Below, in pieces: positions 1 through 7,913 of a stretch of DNA of 61,149 nucleotides. Source of the DNA: Cytophagaceae bacterium (lineage in GTDB: Bacteria > Bacteroidota > Bacteroidia > Cytophagales > Flexibacteraceae); contig JAIXQU010000130.1 in NCBI GenBank assembly GCA_027485575.1, positions 1 to 61,149 on the forward strand, given 5' to 3'. The translations under genes were made by a program, and so were the position numbers. Each line of letters opens with the position of its first letter. The stretch's first letter is position 1. Under the pieces are notes generated by a model. That model was not told the origin of the DNA. It did not search any database and saw nothing but the letters and a program-made list of their open reading frames with translations.

Positions 1-953
1 AAATCCTCGTTGATAACATCCTGTTTTAACTCTACATAAAGTTTAAAGAGCTCAAGAGACCGTTTAAAGTCGCCTCTGAATTCTGCACAGTTGGCCAAAT
101 GTTTAAAACAGTTAAAGAGCAATAATTTAGAGTTTACCTCCCTTGCAAAACCAAGAGAATTATTAAAAACTTTCTCCGCCTCAACTACTCTACCAGACCT
201 AAACAACATTTCTCCAAGATTATTTGAGACCAACGAGACCCTGTAAAAATCTTGAGTGGCCAATGAAATCTGAATACACTGATTAAAATATTTGGTGGAT
301 TCATCCATATCGTTCTTAATCCAAAAATAGGCCCCACCCAGAAGATTGGATGCGGATAGAAACATTAGTGTATCCATTGGCTCGGAATTGGCCACTTCAT
401 AGAAATTGTAAATTTTTTCGAAACCTTCATTAGTAAGTACATTTTTGTAATACATATTTGTGTAGGCTATATTGGCTTCAATAATCAGTCTTTGAATCTT
501 ATCCTTGCTTTGCATCGCCAGAATAAGGGCATCTTCGTAAAAATCTAAAGACCTGTCTATCTCATTTAAATATGCACTAACCCTTCCCAGTGAATTTAAA
601 GCCATGTATTGCTGGTCAATCAGGTTATATTCCAATGCCAGAGAATACGCATTGGTAAGTAAACTGTAGCCTACATCATAGTCTGAAGGCCTGATGTGGA
701 GTTCTGCCGGGGATAAAATACAGTCGACTTCTTTATTATATATCTGGTTGTTCTTAAAAATAAACTGGGCTCTTTTAAGATCAAGAATGGCCTTTTCTGG
801 GTTTTTCTTTAGCAATGTATTGGATTCAGTCAGCAAGGCTTCCGCCTTTTTAACACTCCTGTCTTTTTGCGAATTCTGGCCAAAAGACACACCTGAATGG
901 CCCCAAATCAATATAATTAAAGTGAAAAAATATCTTTTACAGAAAGAAATCAT
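1..953 (-). CDS. Secreted TPR-repeat protein, 3' end cut by window edge
   Basis: The frame is open from an ATG at 953 down to base 1 (317 codons, no stop), so this is the N-terminal part of a larger protein. It opens with a signal peptide (hydrophobic TLIILIW core, probable cleavage after SFGQ). The rest is helical with several tetratricopeptide-like units, for example around SLGRVSAYLNEIDRSLDFY and SNNLGEMLFRSGRVVEAEK. In Bacteroidota such N-termini often precede a histidine kinase, a LuxR-type helix-turn-helix or a SpoIIE phosphatase, but the output domain lies outside the window. The ATG overlaps the stop of the upstream WG-repeat gene (ATGA), which suggests translational coupling. The family call is solid; the full function is unknown. 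Confidence 0.75.
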   Translation of the reverse strand, partial: MISFCKRYFFTLIILIWGHSGVSFGQNSQKDRSVKKAEALLTESNTLLKKNPEKAILDLKRAQFIFKNNQIYNKEVDCILSPAELHIRPSDYDVGYSLLTNAYSLALEYNLIDQQYMALNSLGRVSAYLNEIDRSLDFYEDALILAMQSKDKIQRLIIEANIAYTNMYYKNVLTNEGFEKIYNFYEVANSEPMDTLMFLSASNLLGGAYFWIKNDMDESTKYFNQCIQISLATQDFYRVSLVSNNLGEMLFRSGRVVEAEKVFNNSLGFAREVNSKLLLFNCFKHLANCAEFRGDFKRSLELFKLYVELKQDVINED

Positions 954-2953
954 AGGGTTTCCAAGGTTCTTTTTCCTGTTTTATCGATGGACACCCCTTT
1001 TCCAATTGGTTTAACCAACCAGGTCCCATTTCTTTTTAAAACTCCCCATTTGCCATTCTGCCTTGCATAGGCAATGCCTGATTTATATGGCAAGACTTCT
1101 TCAAATTGATTTGGAATCACAACCCTTCCAAACAAATTGATAAAGCCCCACTTTCCATCCAATTTAACGGGTGCATTACCTTCAGAAAATTCCAATATTT
1201 CCTGAAATTTTAAATTACCCTGCGCTTTAGCCTGGCTGTTAAACAGTGCATATTCATTCGATTGGACTTTTGCCCAAACATTTTCTTTCAAATAAATCCA
1301 ACTACATTTTTCAAAATCAGTCAAAAAATCACCTTTTGGCCCAATAAGTTTACATTTTCCTTTCCTATATCCAACCAATGGGAAATCAAAAAGCTCTTGT
1401 TCTTTATTAGGAGCAACTATGGAATCAAAAATGGGTTCCACCAATTCTGTTTCAGCGCCAGCTTTTAAGCCCCATTTTTGGTTCTTGGAAAACACCAAAT
1501 GCCCATTTGAACAAGGAATAATGGCTTCAAGGGTGGGAGGAACCAATATCTTTCCCCTCGAATCTGTCAATCCAAAATTTCCATTCTTCCGGATAACAAA
1601 ATACCCATCTTTTATCCCTTTGTAAAAGTTTACATTTTGATTATCAATAGGTAATATCAAATTTCGATCCTCCCCTACTATACCAAACAGGTTTACATTT
1701 CGGACTAAAAAAGCCTCCTTTAGTCCAATTGGAGTAGCGGCATCAAACGTCTGGGTTACTACAAAATCTGGAAATGAAGTAATGGCTACTTTATTTCCAG
1801 AGGTCCAAACCCTCAAATTCAAATCGGAATCAATCGTTGAAAGAGAATCGAAAGAAACATCTTTAAATACACCTTTCTCCACCAAAAAAATCCTGGACAA
1901 TCCTGGATTAAGCATTTCAATCCACTTTTTAGATTGACCAAATTTACAAGACTGGACCTCCAGAGGATTTATCCATTTCTTGTTTTTTAAATCCCAGATT
2001 CCTGATTTTTCACTATTTGAAAAAATTGAGGTTGCTGATTTTCCTATTTCAGCAAAGGAATATTCACCCTCCGGAGAGACATATTCTCCTTTGGTTGAAA
2101 CAACTTTAAAGTTCCTACCCTTTCGTACAATGGCAAATCCACCAATAAAATTTTGAATTTCATCAAACTGAGGCTCCAAAACAGTTTCCCCTCTGACACT
2201 TAATAATCCAAATACATTATCCCGTTTCACTTTAAGTAAAGGCAAGTTGTACTCAATTCCATCCCAAACAGGCCTTAAGAGAATGTATGCCAATGGATTA
2301 AATGTGCCAAATTTTCCTTCTGCACTTTGATACAAAAAAATATTTGTACTGATCCTGGATACCTGGCGCATCCCTGAAATAATGACTCTTCCATCGCCAT
2401 AATAAACCAAATCCTGATTTCCAGCTTTTCTACCTATACCTGCTGAATCGCTAATCGAAGAAATGTCATCATATTGATTCTGAACCAAAAACCTGCCATT
2501 TTCTTTACTTACCAATCCCCAGAGACCGGCCTTTTTAACCCAGGTGACATTTCCATTGAAAGTATTTACCTCTTTTACATCTTCGAAAGAAGGTTGAATC
2601 AACATTCTACCTTTAACATCGGCCAATCCCCATAAGCCCATTTTTTTCACCCAACCTTTTCCATTGCTAAAAGATGCAATGGCTTCAAATTCTGCAGGCA
2701 ATACCAAAACACCTTCACAATTCACAATTCCAAAAGATTTTCCCTCCTGAACAATGGCATGCTTTCCTACAAATGGCTTTGCAGTTAAAAATCTTGGGGG
2801 AATTCGAAATTCTCCAATTGCGTTTACGTACCCAAAAAGCCTTGTTTTCCTATTTTTTTTTGAAAAAAGCTCCTCTTCGCAATCAAAGGTTTGGCTAAAA
2901 ATTGGAAAAGATATAATCCAAAAGAAAAATACAAAGTTCAAATTCTGCTTCAC
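950..2953 (-). CDS. WG-repeat protein with signal peptide
   Basis: A 667-residue protein with an N-terminal signal peptide (FVFFFWIISFPIFSQ). The body consists almost entirely of WG-type repeats (PF14903-like), short beta units of the pattern WG(L/I/F)-x-(D/N)-x-G-x-(L/V/I)-hydrophobic-P-x-F. Examples are WGLADVKGRMLIQPSFEDV near residue 105 and WGFINLFGRVVIPNQFEEV near residue 608. Repeats of this kind probably form a beta-propeller or solenoid used for binding; no catalytic motif is visible. The start codon is GTG. The stop overlaps the ATG of the TPR gene by ATGA, so the two probably form one envelope-associated operon. The specific role is unknown. Confidence 0.85.
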   Translation of the reverse strand: MKQNLNFVFFFWIISFPIFSQTFDCEEELFSKKNRKTRLFGYVNAIGEFRIPPRFLTAKPFVGKHAIVQEGKSFGIVNCEGVLVLPAEFEAIASFSNGKGWVKKMGLWGLADVKGRMLIQPSFEDVKEVNTFNGNVTWVKKAGLWGLVSKENGRFLVQNQYDDISSISDSAGIGRKAGNQDLVYYGDGRVIISGMRQVSRISTNIFLYQSAEGKFGTFNPLAYILLRPVWDGIEYNLPLLKVKRDNVFGLLSVRGETVLEPQFDEIQNFIGGFAIVRKGRNFKVVSTKGEYVSPEGEYSFAEIGKSATSIFSNSEKSGIWDLKNKKWINPLEVQSCKFGQSKKWIEMLNPGLSRIFLVEKGVFKDVSFDSLSTIDSDLNLRVWTSGNKVAITSFPDFVVTQTFDAATPIGLKEAFLVRNVNLFGIVGEDRNLILPIDNQNVNFYKGIKDGYFVIRKNGNFGLTDSRGKILVPPTLEAIIPCSNGHLVFSKNQKWGLKAGAETELVEPIFDSIVAPNKEQELFDFPLVGYRKGKCKLIGPKGDFLTDFEKCSWIYLKENVWAKVQSNEYALFNSQAKAQGNLKFQEILEFSEGNAPVKLDGKWGFINLFGRVVIPNQFEEVLPYKSGIAYARQNGKWGVLKRNGTWLVKPIGKGVSIDKTGKRTLETL

Positions 2954-3033
2954 AATCTAAATGAGATAGGTGGGGTAAATATAAATAGGTTATTCAATAG
3001 CTTTTATATAAGCGAGTCCGTTTTTCTATTTTT

Positions 3034-3065
3034 AAAAAAAAAGGCCAGAAACAATTTCTGGCCTT
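3034..3065 (-). terminator. Rho-independent terminator after hpf
   Basis: An 11-bp perfect stem AAGGCCAGAAA / TTTCTGGCCTT with loop CAA on the plus strand. On the minus strand it is followed by an uninterrupted T run. It lies just downstream of the hpf stop and ends the rpsU-xerC-hpf unit. Confidence 0.85.
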
Positions 3066-3084
3066 GTAAATTATTGAGCAAAAA

Positions 3085-3390
3085 TCAAGCCCTTGCGAGT
3101 TGCTTGTCTTTAAACTTTTTTATTTGGGCTTTCAGGGCTTCCATTGCCTCGTCAGTTGCTGCTTCAAAAGAACTGCTACTCTCTTTTACAAATAAAGTAT
3201 GACCAGGAACGGAAAGCTTAATTTCAATTACCTTGTTTTCATGTAAATTCGTATCCTTATTAATTCTAAGAAAAACCTCACCGCCAGTAATCCTATCATA
3301 GAAGGTATCTAGCTTTTCAGCCTTTTTCTGAATATAATCCAATAATTTTTGATCCGCATCGAAGTGAATGGAATGCATTTGTAGCTTCAT
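3085..3390 (-). CDS. hpf: Ribosome hibernation-promoting factor, short HPF/RaiA type
   Basis: A 101-residue protein matching the HPF/RaiA (ribosomal S30AE) family in length and order: MKLQMHSIHFDADQKLLDYI at the N-terminus, a central KLDTFYDRITGGEVFLR strand-turn, and a basic C-terminus (KAQIKKFKDKQLARA). The family binds the 30S decoding region in slow growth and inactivates or dimerises ribosomes. The long-form C-terminal dimerisation domain is absent. The gene starts 23 bases after xerC and is followed by a strong terminator, so it is probably co-transcribed with xerC and perhaps rpsU. Confidence 0.9.
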   Translation of the reverse strand: MKLQMHSIHFDADQKLLDYIQKKAEKLDTFYDRITGGEVFLRINKDTNLHENKVIEIKLSVPGHTLFVKESSSSFEAATDEAMEALKAQIKKFKDKQLARA

Positions 3391-3413
3391 AGACTTGTTT
3401 TTAAGGTTAATAA

Positions 3414-4319
3414 TTATTTTAAATCATCCGTTAATTTCCTGGCTCTGGGATGTGCCTGAAGATATACCTGTTTTAGTTTGGAAACCGAATTGTGGGTATA
3501 TACCTGAGTTGCAGCAAGAGAAGAATGCCCCAATAACTCCTTTATCGAGTTAATCTCAGCACCAGCATTTAGCAAATGAGTAGCAAACGTATGCCTGAGA
3601 ACATGTGGACTCTTTTTCTTTTCTGTTGTAACCAAACTAAGGTACTTTTTCACAATTCGTTCTATCAAAACCGGATATGCTTTTTGGCCCTTATCGGTTA
3701 GAATCAAAGAATTAACTGAAAGATTGGGTATTTGTGTTTCTATAGATTGAAAGTAATTTTTAAAGGTTAAAATAAGATTTTGATGCAGGGGTATCCATCT
3801 TTCTTTATTTCGTTTTCCGAGAACCAGAATTTTGGCGTTTTCAAGATTGACATTTTCCCTTTTTAAGCCCAGTAATTCAGACAATCGGATCCCGGTGCCA
3901 TATAAAAGTTCAAGAACAAGCTTGTCTCTGACGTCTGAAAAGTGAGAAGAATTTTCCATAATTTCAAACAAGTCCTCAATATTTTTTTCCTTCACAAAAA
4001 CGGGCAATCTTTTTGGTTTTTTTAAGGACTTAATTGCAGCGACAGGACTGTCTTCGATTTTTCCTTCCCGAATCAGAAACTGATAAAAAGCCCTCAAAGA
4101 GGATAGCTTTCGGTTGATAGAATTGGGACTAATCTGATCGTTACTCAAAGATACTACCCATGCTCTGATGTCAGATTTGGTGCAATCAATAAGATTTTCA
4201 GTTTTTCTTTCTTTTAAGGCAAAACCCGAAAATTGCCGCAGGTCATTTTCGTACGCTAAAATAGTGTGCTTGCTGGTTCGCTTTTCGTGCCTTAAATGGC
4301 TTAAAAAAAAAGTGGTCAT
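3414..4319 (-). CDS. xerC: Tyrosine recombinase XerC-like
   Basis: With the ATG at 4319 this is a 301-residue tyrosine recombinase. The N-terminus MTTFFLSHLRHEKRTSKHT fits the usual XerC/XerD start, so the longer upstream reading (to 4409) is not favoured. Catalytic set from that start: R145 (GTGIRLSE), K169 (LGKRNKERW), H239 and R242 (SPHVLRHTFATH), H265 (LLGHSS) and Y274 (TQVYTHNS). The family resolves chromosome dimers at dif; no phage or integron context is present. The start codon lies inside the 3' arm of a terminator-like hairpin following rpsU, and the T run of that hairpin encodes the Phe-Phe at residues 4-5. XerC versus XerD cannot be decided from this locus alone. Confidence 0.88.
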   Translation of the reverse strand: MTTFFLSHLRHEKRTSKHTILAYENDLRQFSGFALKERKTENLIDCTKSDIRAWVVSLSNDQISPNSINRKLSSLRAFYQFLIREGKIEDSPVAAIKSLKKPKRLPVFVKEKNIEDLFEIMENSSHFSDVRDKLVLELLYGTGIRLSELLGLKRENVNLENAKILVLGKRNKERWIPLHQNLILTFKNYFQSIETQIPNLSVNSLILTDKGQKAYPVLIERIVKKYLSLVTTEKKKSPHVLRHTFATHLLNAGAEINSIKELLGHSSLAATQVYTHNSVSKLKQVYLQAHPRARKLTDDLK

Positions 4320-4341
4320 CTCAGTTACGAAGATGACCACT
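4303..4341 (-). terminator. Terminator-like hairpin after rpsU containing the xerC start codon
   Basis: Perfect 10-bp arms AGTGGTCATC (4311-4320) and GATGACCACT (4332-4341), loop of 11 bases. On the minus strand the hairpin is followed by eight T's (4310-4303). It lies 25 bases after the rpsU stop. The xerC ATG (4319-4317) is in the second arm, so folding would hide the start and may terminate the rpsU transcript. Confidence 0.7.
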
Positions 4342-4365
4342 CTTATTTTTAAAACCCAGTGATTT

Positions 4366-4560
4366 CTAAGAATTTTCTTTCTCTTGCATTTGTTGCTTAT
4401 AAACAGCACGAATAACCTGATTTCTCCTTGCCACGGATGGCTTCATGAAGGCAGAACGCCTTCTAAGTTCTCGAAGAACACCTGTTCTTTCAAATTTCTT
4501 CTTAAACCTTTTGAGGGCTTTATCGATAGATTCGTTTTCTTTTATCGTAATTACAAGCAT
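4366..4560 (-). CDS. rpsU: 30S ribosomal protein bS21
   Basis: A 64-residue protein from the ATG at 4560: MLVITIKENESIDKALKRF, then KFERTGVLRELRRRSAFMKP and a basic tail. This is the standard bS21 layout, and the usual N-terminus is why the longer start (4581) is rejected. bS21 sits on the 30S platform close to the 16S rRNA 3' end and helps initiation. A good promoter places the transcript start only about a dozen bases upstream, and no Shine-Dalgarno-like purine run is seen. It is followed by a hairpin that overlaps the start of xerC. Confidence 0.93.
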   Translation of the reverse strand: MLVITIKENESIDKALKRFKKKFERTGVLRELRRRSAFMKPSVARRNQVIRAVYKQQMQEKENS

Positions 4561-4578
4561 ATTTTTTTGAATGGGCTG

Positions 4579-4610
4579 CAAAAATAGAATTCTCTTTCTG
4601 TTTTTGCAAC
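4579..4610 (-). promoter_or_regulatory. rpsU promoter (Bacteroidota type)
   Basis: On the minus strand, a -7 box TATTTTTG (4586-4579) lies 20 bases after GTTG (4610-4607), close to the Bacteroidota consensus TTTG-N19-TAnnTTTG. The predicted start near 4572 leaves a leader of about 12 bases before the rpsU ATG. Confidence 0.65.
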
Positions 4611-4618
4611 AGAAAAGA

Positions 4619-5476
4619 TTATTTTTTCTTTGGTTTTACGTCAAGCAATTCAATTTCAAAAACAAGAGTTGCATTTGGCCCAATCGGACTGCCTGGAGCA
4701 CCTTGTTCACCATAAGCTAATTTACTAGGAATCACAAGCTTAGCTTTTGTCCCTTTTGGAAATAATTGTAAACCTTCATCCCAACCTGGAATAACCATAC
4801 CTTGACCAACTGGAAAATTAAATGGTTGATTTCTTTGTCTTGAGTTGTCAAACTCTTTTCCTTCGTCTAAAGTAGTGCCTACATAATGTACTGAAACTGT
4901 ATCTCCGGGCAATGCCTTTGGACCTGTTCCCATTTCAGAAACCACGTAATACAAACCAGATTCTGTTTTTTCCAATTTAACATTGTTTTTAGCGGCATAT
5001 TCTGCAATAGCTTTTGATTGGGTAGATTCAATATTCTTTGAATTTTCTATTTTTACTACACGTACAGCATACTTGATTTTTGAACCGGGAGGCAAAAATT
5101 TAGGTCTTTGCTCTGCAGGTTGGCCTTTAAAAATGGAATCACTCGGTATCCAAAAATGTGCGGAATCTCCAGCTGAAAGCAACAAAAGACCCTCTTCAAA
5201 TGCACCCTTGAACATAGGAGGACCAACCTTACTGGTAATGGGTCGTCCCATTGTATATGTGCTGTTCAACAAGGAATCCTTTTCGGTTTTGTAAGATATA
5301 TGAAGCGTGATAAAGTCATCCAATTTGGCCGTTGGGCCTTCCTTGTCATCAAGAAGCTCATATTCAAGGCCAGTTGCTGTTTTTTGAGCGCCACCTCCTG
5401 GAATTTTATCGCAGGAAGAAAAGATTAATGAACCTGCACCTACAAGTGCCATCATTTGGAATTTGTTAATAAACAT
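4619..5476 (-). CDS. Lipoprotein FKBP-type peptidyl-prolyl isomerase
   Basis: A 285-residue protein with a lipoprotein signal (GAGSLIFSSC, lipid-acceptor Cys about residue 22). The C-terminal FKBP domain (about 165-280) is complete: GDTVSVHYVGTTLDEGKEFDNS, FPVGQGMVIPGWDEGLQLFPKG, KLVIPSKLAYGEQG and ATLVFEIELL. The N-terminal half (about 35-140) looks like a second, divergent FKBP-like domain. The family catalyses cis-trans isomerisation at proline during folding of exported proteins; the lipid anchor puts it in the envelope. Four bases separate it from nrnA, so it probably ends the purC operon. Confidence 0.9.
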   Translation of the reverse strand: MFINKFQMMALVGAGSLIFSSCDKIPGGGAQKTATGLEYELLDDKEGPTAKLDDFITLHISYKTEKDSLLNSTYTMGRPITSKVGPPMFKGAFEEGLLLLSAGDSAHFWIPSDSIFKGQPAEQRPKFLPPGSKIKYAVRVVKIENSKNIESTQSKAIAEYAAKNNVKLEKTESGLYYVVSEMGTGPKALPGDTVSVHYVGTTLDEGKEFDNSRQRNQPFNFPVGQGMVIPGWDEGLQLFPKGTKAKLVIPSKLAYGEQGAPGSPIGPNATLVFEIELLDVKPKKK

Positions 5477-5480
5477 TTGA

Positions 5481-6587
5481 TTAAAGTGTTTTAAAATAAG
5501 AGTCGTAGGCCTCAGCCAAATTGTTTTTGTTTTGTTTTATAGATTGCATGAGATACTCAACAGTATCATTAATTGATTTTTCAGATTTGCCACCGGAAGC
5601 GTTTTTATGACCTCCTCCTTCAAAATATTGACGGGCAAAGGTATTCACATCAAAGTTGCCAACCGAACGAAAAGAAAGCTTAACCATATCTTTTCTTTCA
5701 ATTACTACTACCCCAAGCACAATTCCTTTGACAGAAAGGGCATAATTTACTACACCTTCTGTATCTCCGGTATCCACCTGATATTCTGCGATTTCTTCCT
5801 TGGAAATGGAAATGATTGCAGTATGCAACTCCTTATCAACGATTAGTTTATCCTTCAACACAAACCCAAGAAAGCGTAACCGGCTAAGGTTGTTATTGTC
5901 GTAGATCTGTTTGTGAATTTTAGATGGATTTACCCCTATTCTTAAAAGATCCGCCACGATGAGGTGAACAGTCCTGTTTGTACTTGGATGCCTGAAAGAA
6001 CCTGTATCTGTCAAAATACCTGCATAAAGGCATTGCGCAATTTCTAATGTAATCAGATGGTGGTCACCAAGCAGGGTTATAAAATAAAAAACCAACTCAG
6101 CGGTTGCGGCTGCCTGGGTATTCCAAACATTAAAACTTGCAAAATCTTCTGGCTGAAGGTGGTGGTCTATCATTATTTTGACCGCTCTACTACCGGCTAC
6201 CCAATCTCCAAGGTCAAAAATTCTTTTTAAGCTGTTGAAATCCAGACAAAAAATGATATCCGCATCAGAAAAAATATTTTTAATTTTTTCTGATGGCTTT
6301 CCATGGTCATATGCTATGACAGAGGGCTGACCAGGCATCCAGTTTAAAAAAGCAGGATAATCGGATGGAGTAACCACGGTAACATCATGCCCTTTTTGCC
6401 TTAAATACCAATACAAAGCCAGGGATGAACCAAGAGCATCTGCATCGGGTTTGTGGTGTGTAGTAATGGCAATCCGTTTCGGAAATTCCAGCAAAGATGC
6501 GATTTCCTTTAACTCTCCCTTTGAAAGTAAATTATAAGGGAGCAATTCACTTAGCTCCTGACTTTCAGCGGTTAATAACTTCGACAT
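5481..6587 (-). CDS. nrnA: DHH-family phosphoesterase, NrnA-like
   Basis: A 368-residue DHH/DHHA1 protein. Motif I THHKPDADALGSS (residues 43-55), an Asp at 116 in IFCLDFNS, the DHH motif IDHHLQPE (140-147), ILTDTGSFRH near 193, and the C-terminal DHHA1 signature GGGHKNASGG. Members of the NrnA group degrade short RNAs (nanoRNA) and dephosphorylate pAp to AMP; the cytoplasmic role here is inferred from family. The first 23 bases overlap the end of rnz, implying coupled translation of two RNA-processing enzymes. Confidence 0.85.
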   Translation of the reverse strand: MSKLLTAESQELSELLPYNLLSKGELKEIASLLEFPKRIAITTHHKPDADALGSSLALYWYLRQKGHDVTVVTPSDYPAFLNWMPGQPSVIAYDHGKPSEKIKNIFSDADIIFCLDFNSLKRIFDLGDWVAGSRAVKIMIDHHLQPEDFASFNVWNTQAAATAELVFYFITLLGDHHLITLEIAQCLYAGILTDTGSFRHPSTNRTVHLIVADLLRIGVNPSKIHKQIYDNNNLSRLRFLGFVLKDKLIVDKELHTAIISISKEEIAEYQVDTGDTEGVVNYALSVKGIVLGVVVIERKDMVKLSFRSVGNFDVNTFARQYFEGGGHKNASGGKSEKSINDTVEYLMQSIKQNKNNLAEAYDSYFKTL

Positions 6588-7524
6588 GTTTTTCTTTTAC
6601 CTTAATTGGCTGAATTGGGAGAACCTCAATGGTATGTCCTTCTACAGCCAAAACTGTGTTTTCAAATTCAAGTTTAGCTTCAACCAGGAAGGGTTGAGTA
6701 TCAAAATATCTACTGGAAAAATGCCCAATTAACAATTGCTTTGCATTGTGAATTGATGCGAATCTACCGGCTTCCTGGGCTGTGGAGTGAAATGTAGTTT
6801 CGGCTCTTGCCTGCATTTCATTTAAAAAAGTAGCCTCATGATAAATAAGGTTTGCACCAATAACATTCTCAATTATTGAATTGCTGAACCTTGTATCAGA
6901 GCAATAAACATACTTTCTCGGAGCATTGGGGGGAGTTGTGAGATCTGAATAGAGCCAGATTTTTCCATCAGAATCAATTACATCCTTTCCATCTTTCAAA
7001 TCCATCAGTTGCTCTTTGGTAAAGTGCTGCGGAAGGATATCTCTGTTTAACTTATATTTTCTCAGCTTCTCTTCAAAGACAAATCCAAAACAAGGAATCC
7101 TGTGATCCATTGTTAAAGTCGTAATTTTTAAATCTTCATTTTCAAAAAGCAATTGATTGCCGTTTGAAATTTCATGGTATTGTAATGAATAATTTAACCT
7201 TGAATCAGAATATTTTAATTGGGTTGTAATTATTTCATCCAATCCTTTTGGGCCATAAATATGCAATTCATCCGTTCTTCCTTGTAACTGATATGTAAAA
7301 ATCAGACCAATCAAACCCAAATAATGATCACCATGCAGGTGACTGATAAATATATGGTTGATTCGGCTGTATCTTACCTGATATCTAAGAAGTTGGATTT
7401 GAGTTGCCTCACCACAGTCGACAAGAAACAGATTTTGATTGCTGTTAACCAGTTGAGAAGTATGGTGCCGGGAAAAGGCAAAGGAGGCTGAGTTACTCCC
7501 TAATATTTTTACTTCGAAAGTCAA
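6565..7524 (-). CDS. rnz: Ribonuclease Z
   Basis: A 319-residue metallo-beta-lactamase-fold protein. It shows the Zn motif SHLHGDH (residues 61-67) and the usual downstream ligands in VYCSDTRFS, IYHEATFLNE, FHSTAQEAGRFA and LLIGHFSSRY. The order and length match RNase Z, which trims tRNA 3' ends. No ATG is available near the conserved N-terminus (TFEVKILGSNSASF); the likely start is TTG at 7524, two bases after the STAS stop. Confidence 0.9.
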   Translation of the reverse strand: MTFEVKILGSNSASFAFSRHHTSQLVNSNQNLFLVDCGEATQIQLLRYQVRYSRINHIFISHLHGDHYLGLIGLIFTYQLQGRTDELHIYGPKGLDEIITTQLKYSDSRLNYSLQYHEISNGNQLLFENEDLKITTLTMDHRIPCFGFVFEEKLRKYKLNRDILPQHFTKEQLMDLKDGKDVIDSDGKIWLYSDLTTPPNAPRKYVYCSDTRFSNSIIENVIGANLIYHEATFLNEMQARAETTFHSTAQEAGRFASIHNAKQLLIGHFSSRYFDTQPFLVEAKLEFENTVLAVEGHTIEVLPIQPIKVKEKHVEVINR

Positions 7525-7526
7525 AA

Positions 7527-7913
7527 TCAGCTGTCCTGAGAATCAGATTTTAGCTGGTTCTCAATTTCATTAAAAAGAATTAAATCTATTGCCTCCTCAA
7601 CGGTGGGAACTATATTCAATACTGTATCCAATTGAGAAATTCGAACCAATTTGGCAACATGGTCTGAAAGGCAGCATAATACAAAGGAACCAATCGCCTC
7701 CTGGCACAATCTGTTTCCAATAAGTATAGAACTCAAACCGCTTGAATCAGAATACCTTACTCCAGACATGTCGAAGATAACATTCTTAATACCCTCATTA
7801 TTGAGGGTTACAAAGTATGCCTTGAGATCACTGGAGATTGTAGCATCCAGTTTTTCATTTCCAAGCTTTACAATAGTGTACTGCTCTTTTTGATTCCTCT
7901 CAATGTTGATCAT
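7527..7913 (-). CDS. STAS-domain anti-sigma-factor antagonist
   Basis: A 128-residue single STAS domain. VIFDMSGVRYSDSSGLSSIL (residues 45-64) contains the phosphorylatable-serine motif DSSGL (S57/S58). Such proteins act in partner-switching cascades with an anti-sigma kinase and a SpoIIE phosphatase. No kinase is adjacent; a SpoIIE-type phosphatase is encoded 8 kb away at 15,772. The start overlaps the purC stop by ATGA. The extended C-terminus (LILFNEIENQLKSDSQDS) is unremarkable. Confidence 0.82.
   Translation of the reverse strand: MINIERNQKEQYTIVKLGNEKLDATISSDLKAYFVTLNNEGIKNVIFDMSGVRYSDSSGLSSILIGNRLCQEAIGSFVLCCLSDHVAKLVRISQLDTVLNIVPTVEEAIDLILFNEIENQLKSDSQDS

Noticed and set aside
694-1014. 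106-codon plus-strand frame at the left end
   Set aside because: It lies opposite the TPR and WG-repeat genes, which have clear domain structure; a shadow frame.
3414-4319. Tyrosine recombinase as a mobile-element integrase
   Set aside because: Size, N-terminus and the rpsU-xerC-hpf context fit the housekeeping Xer protein; no att sites or cargo are present.
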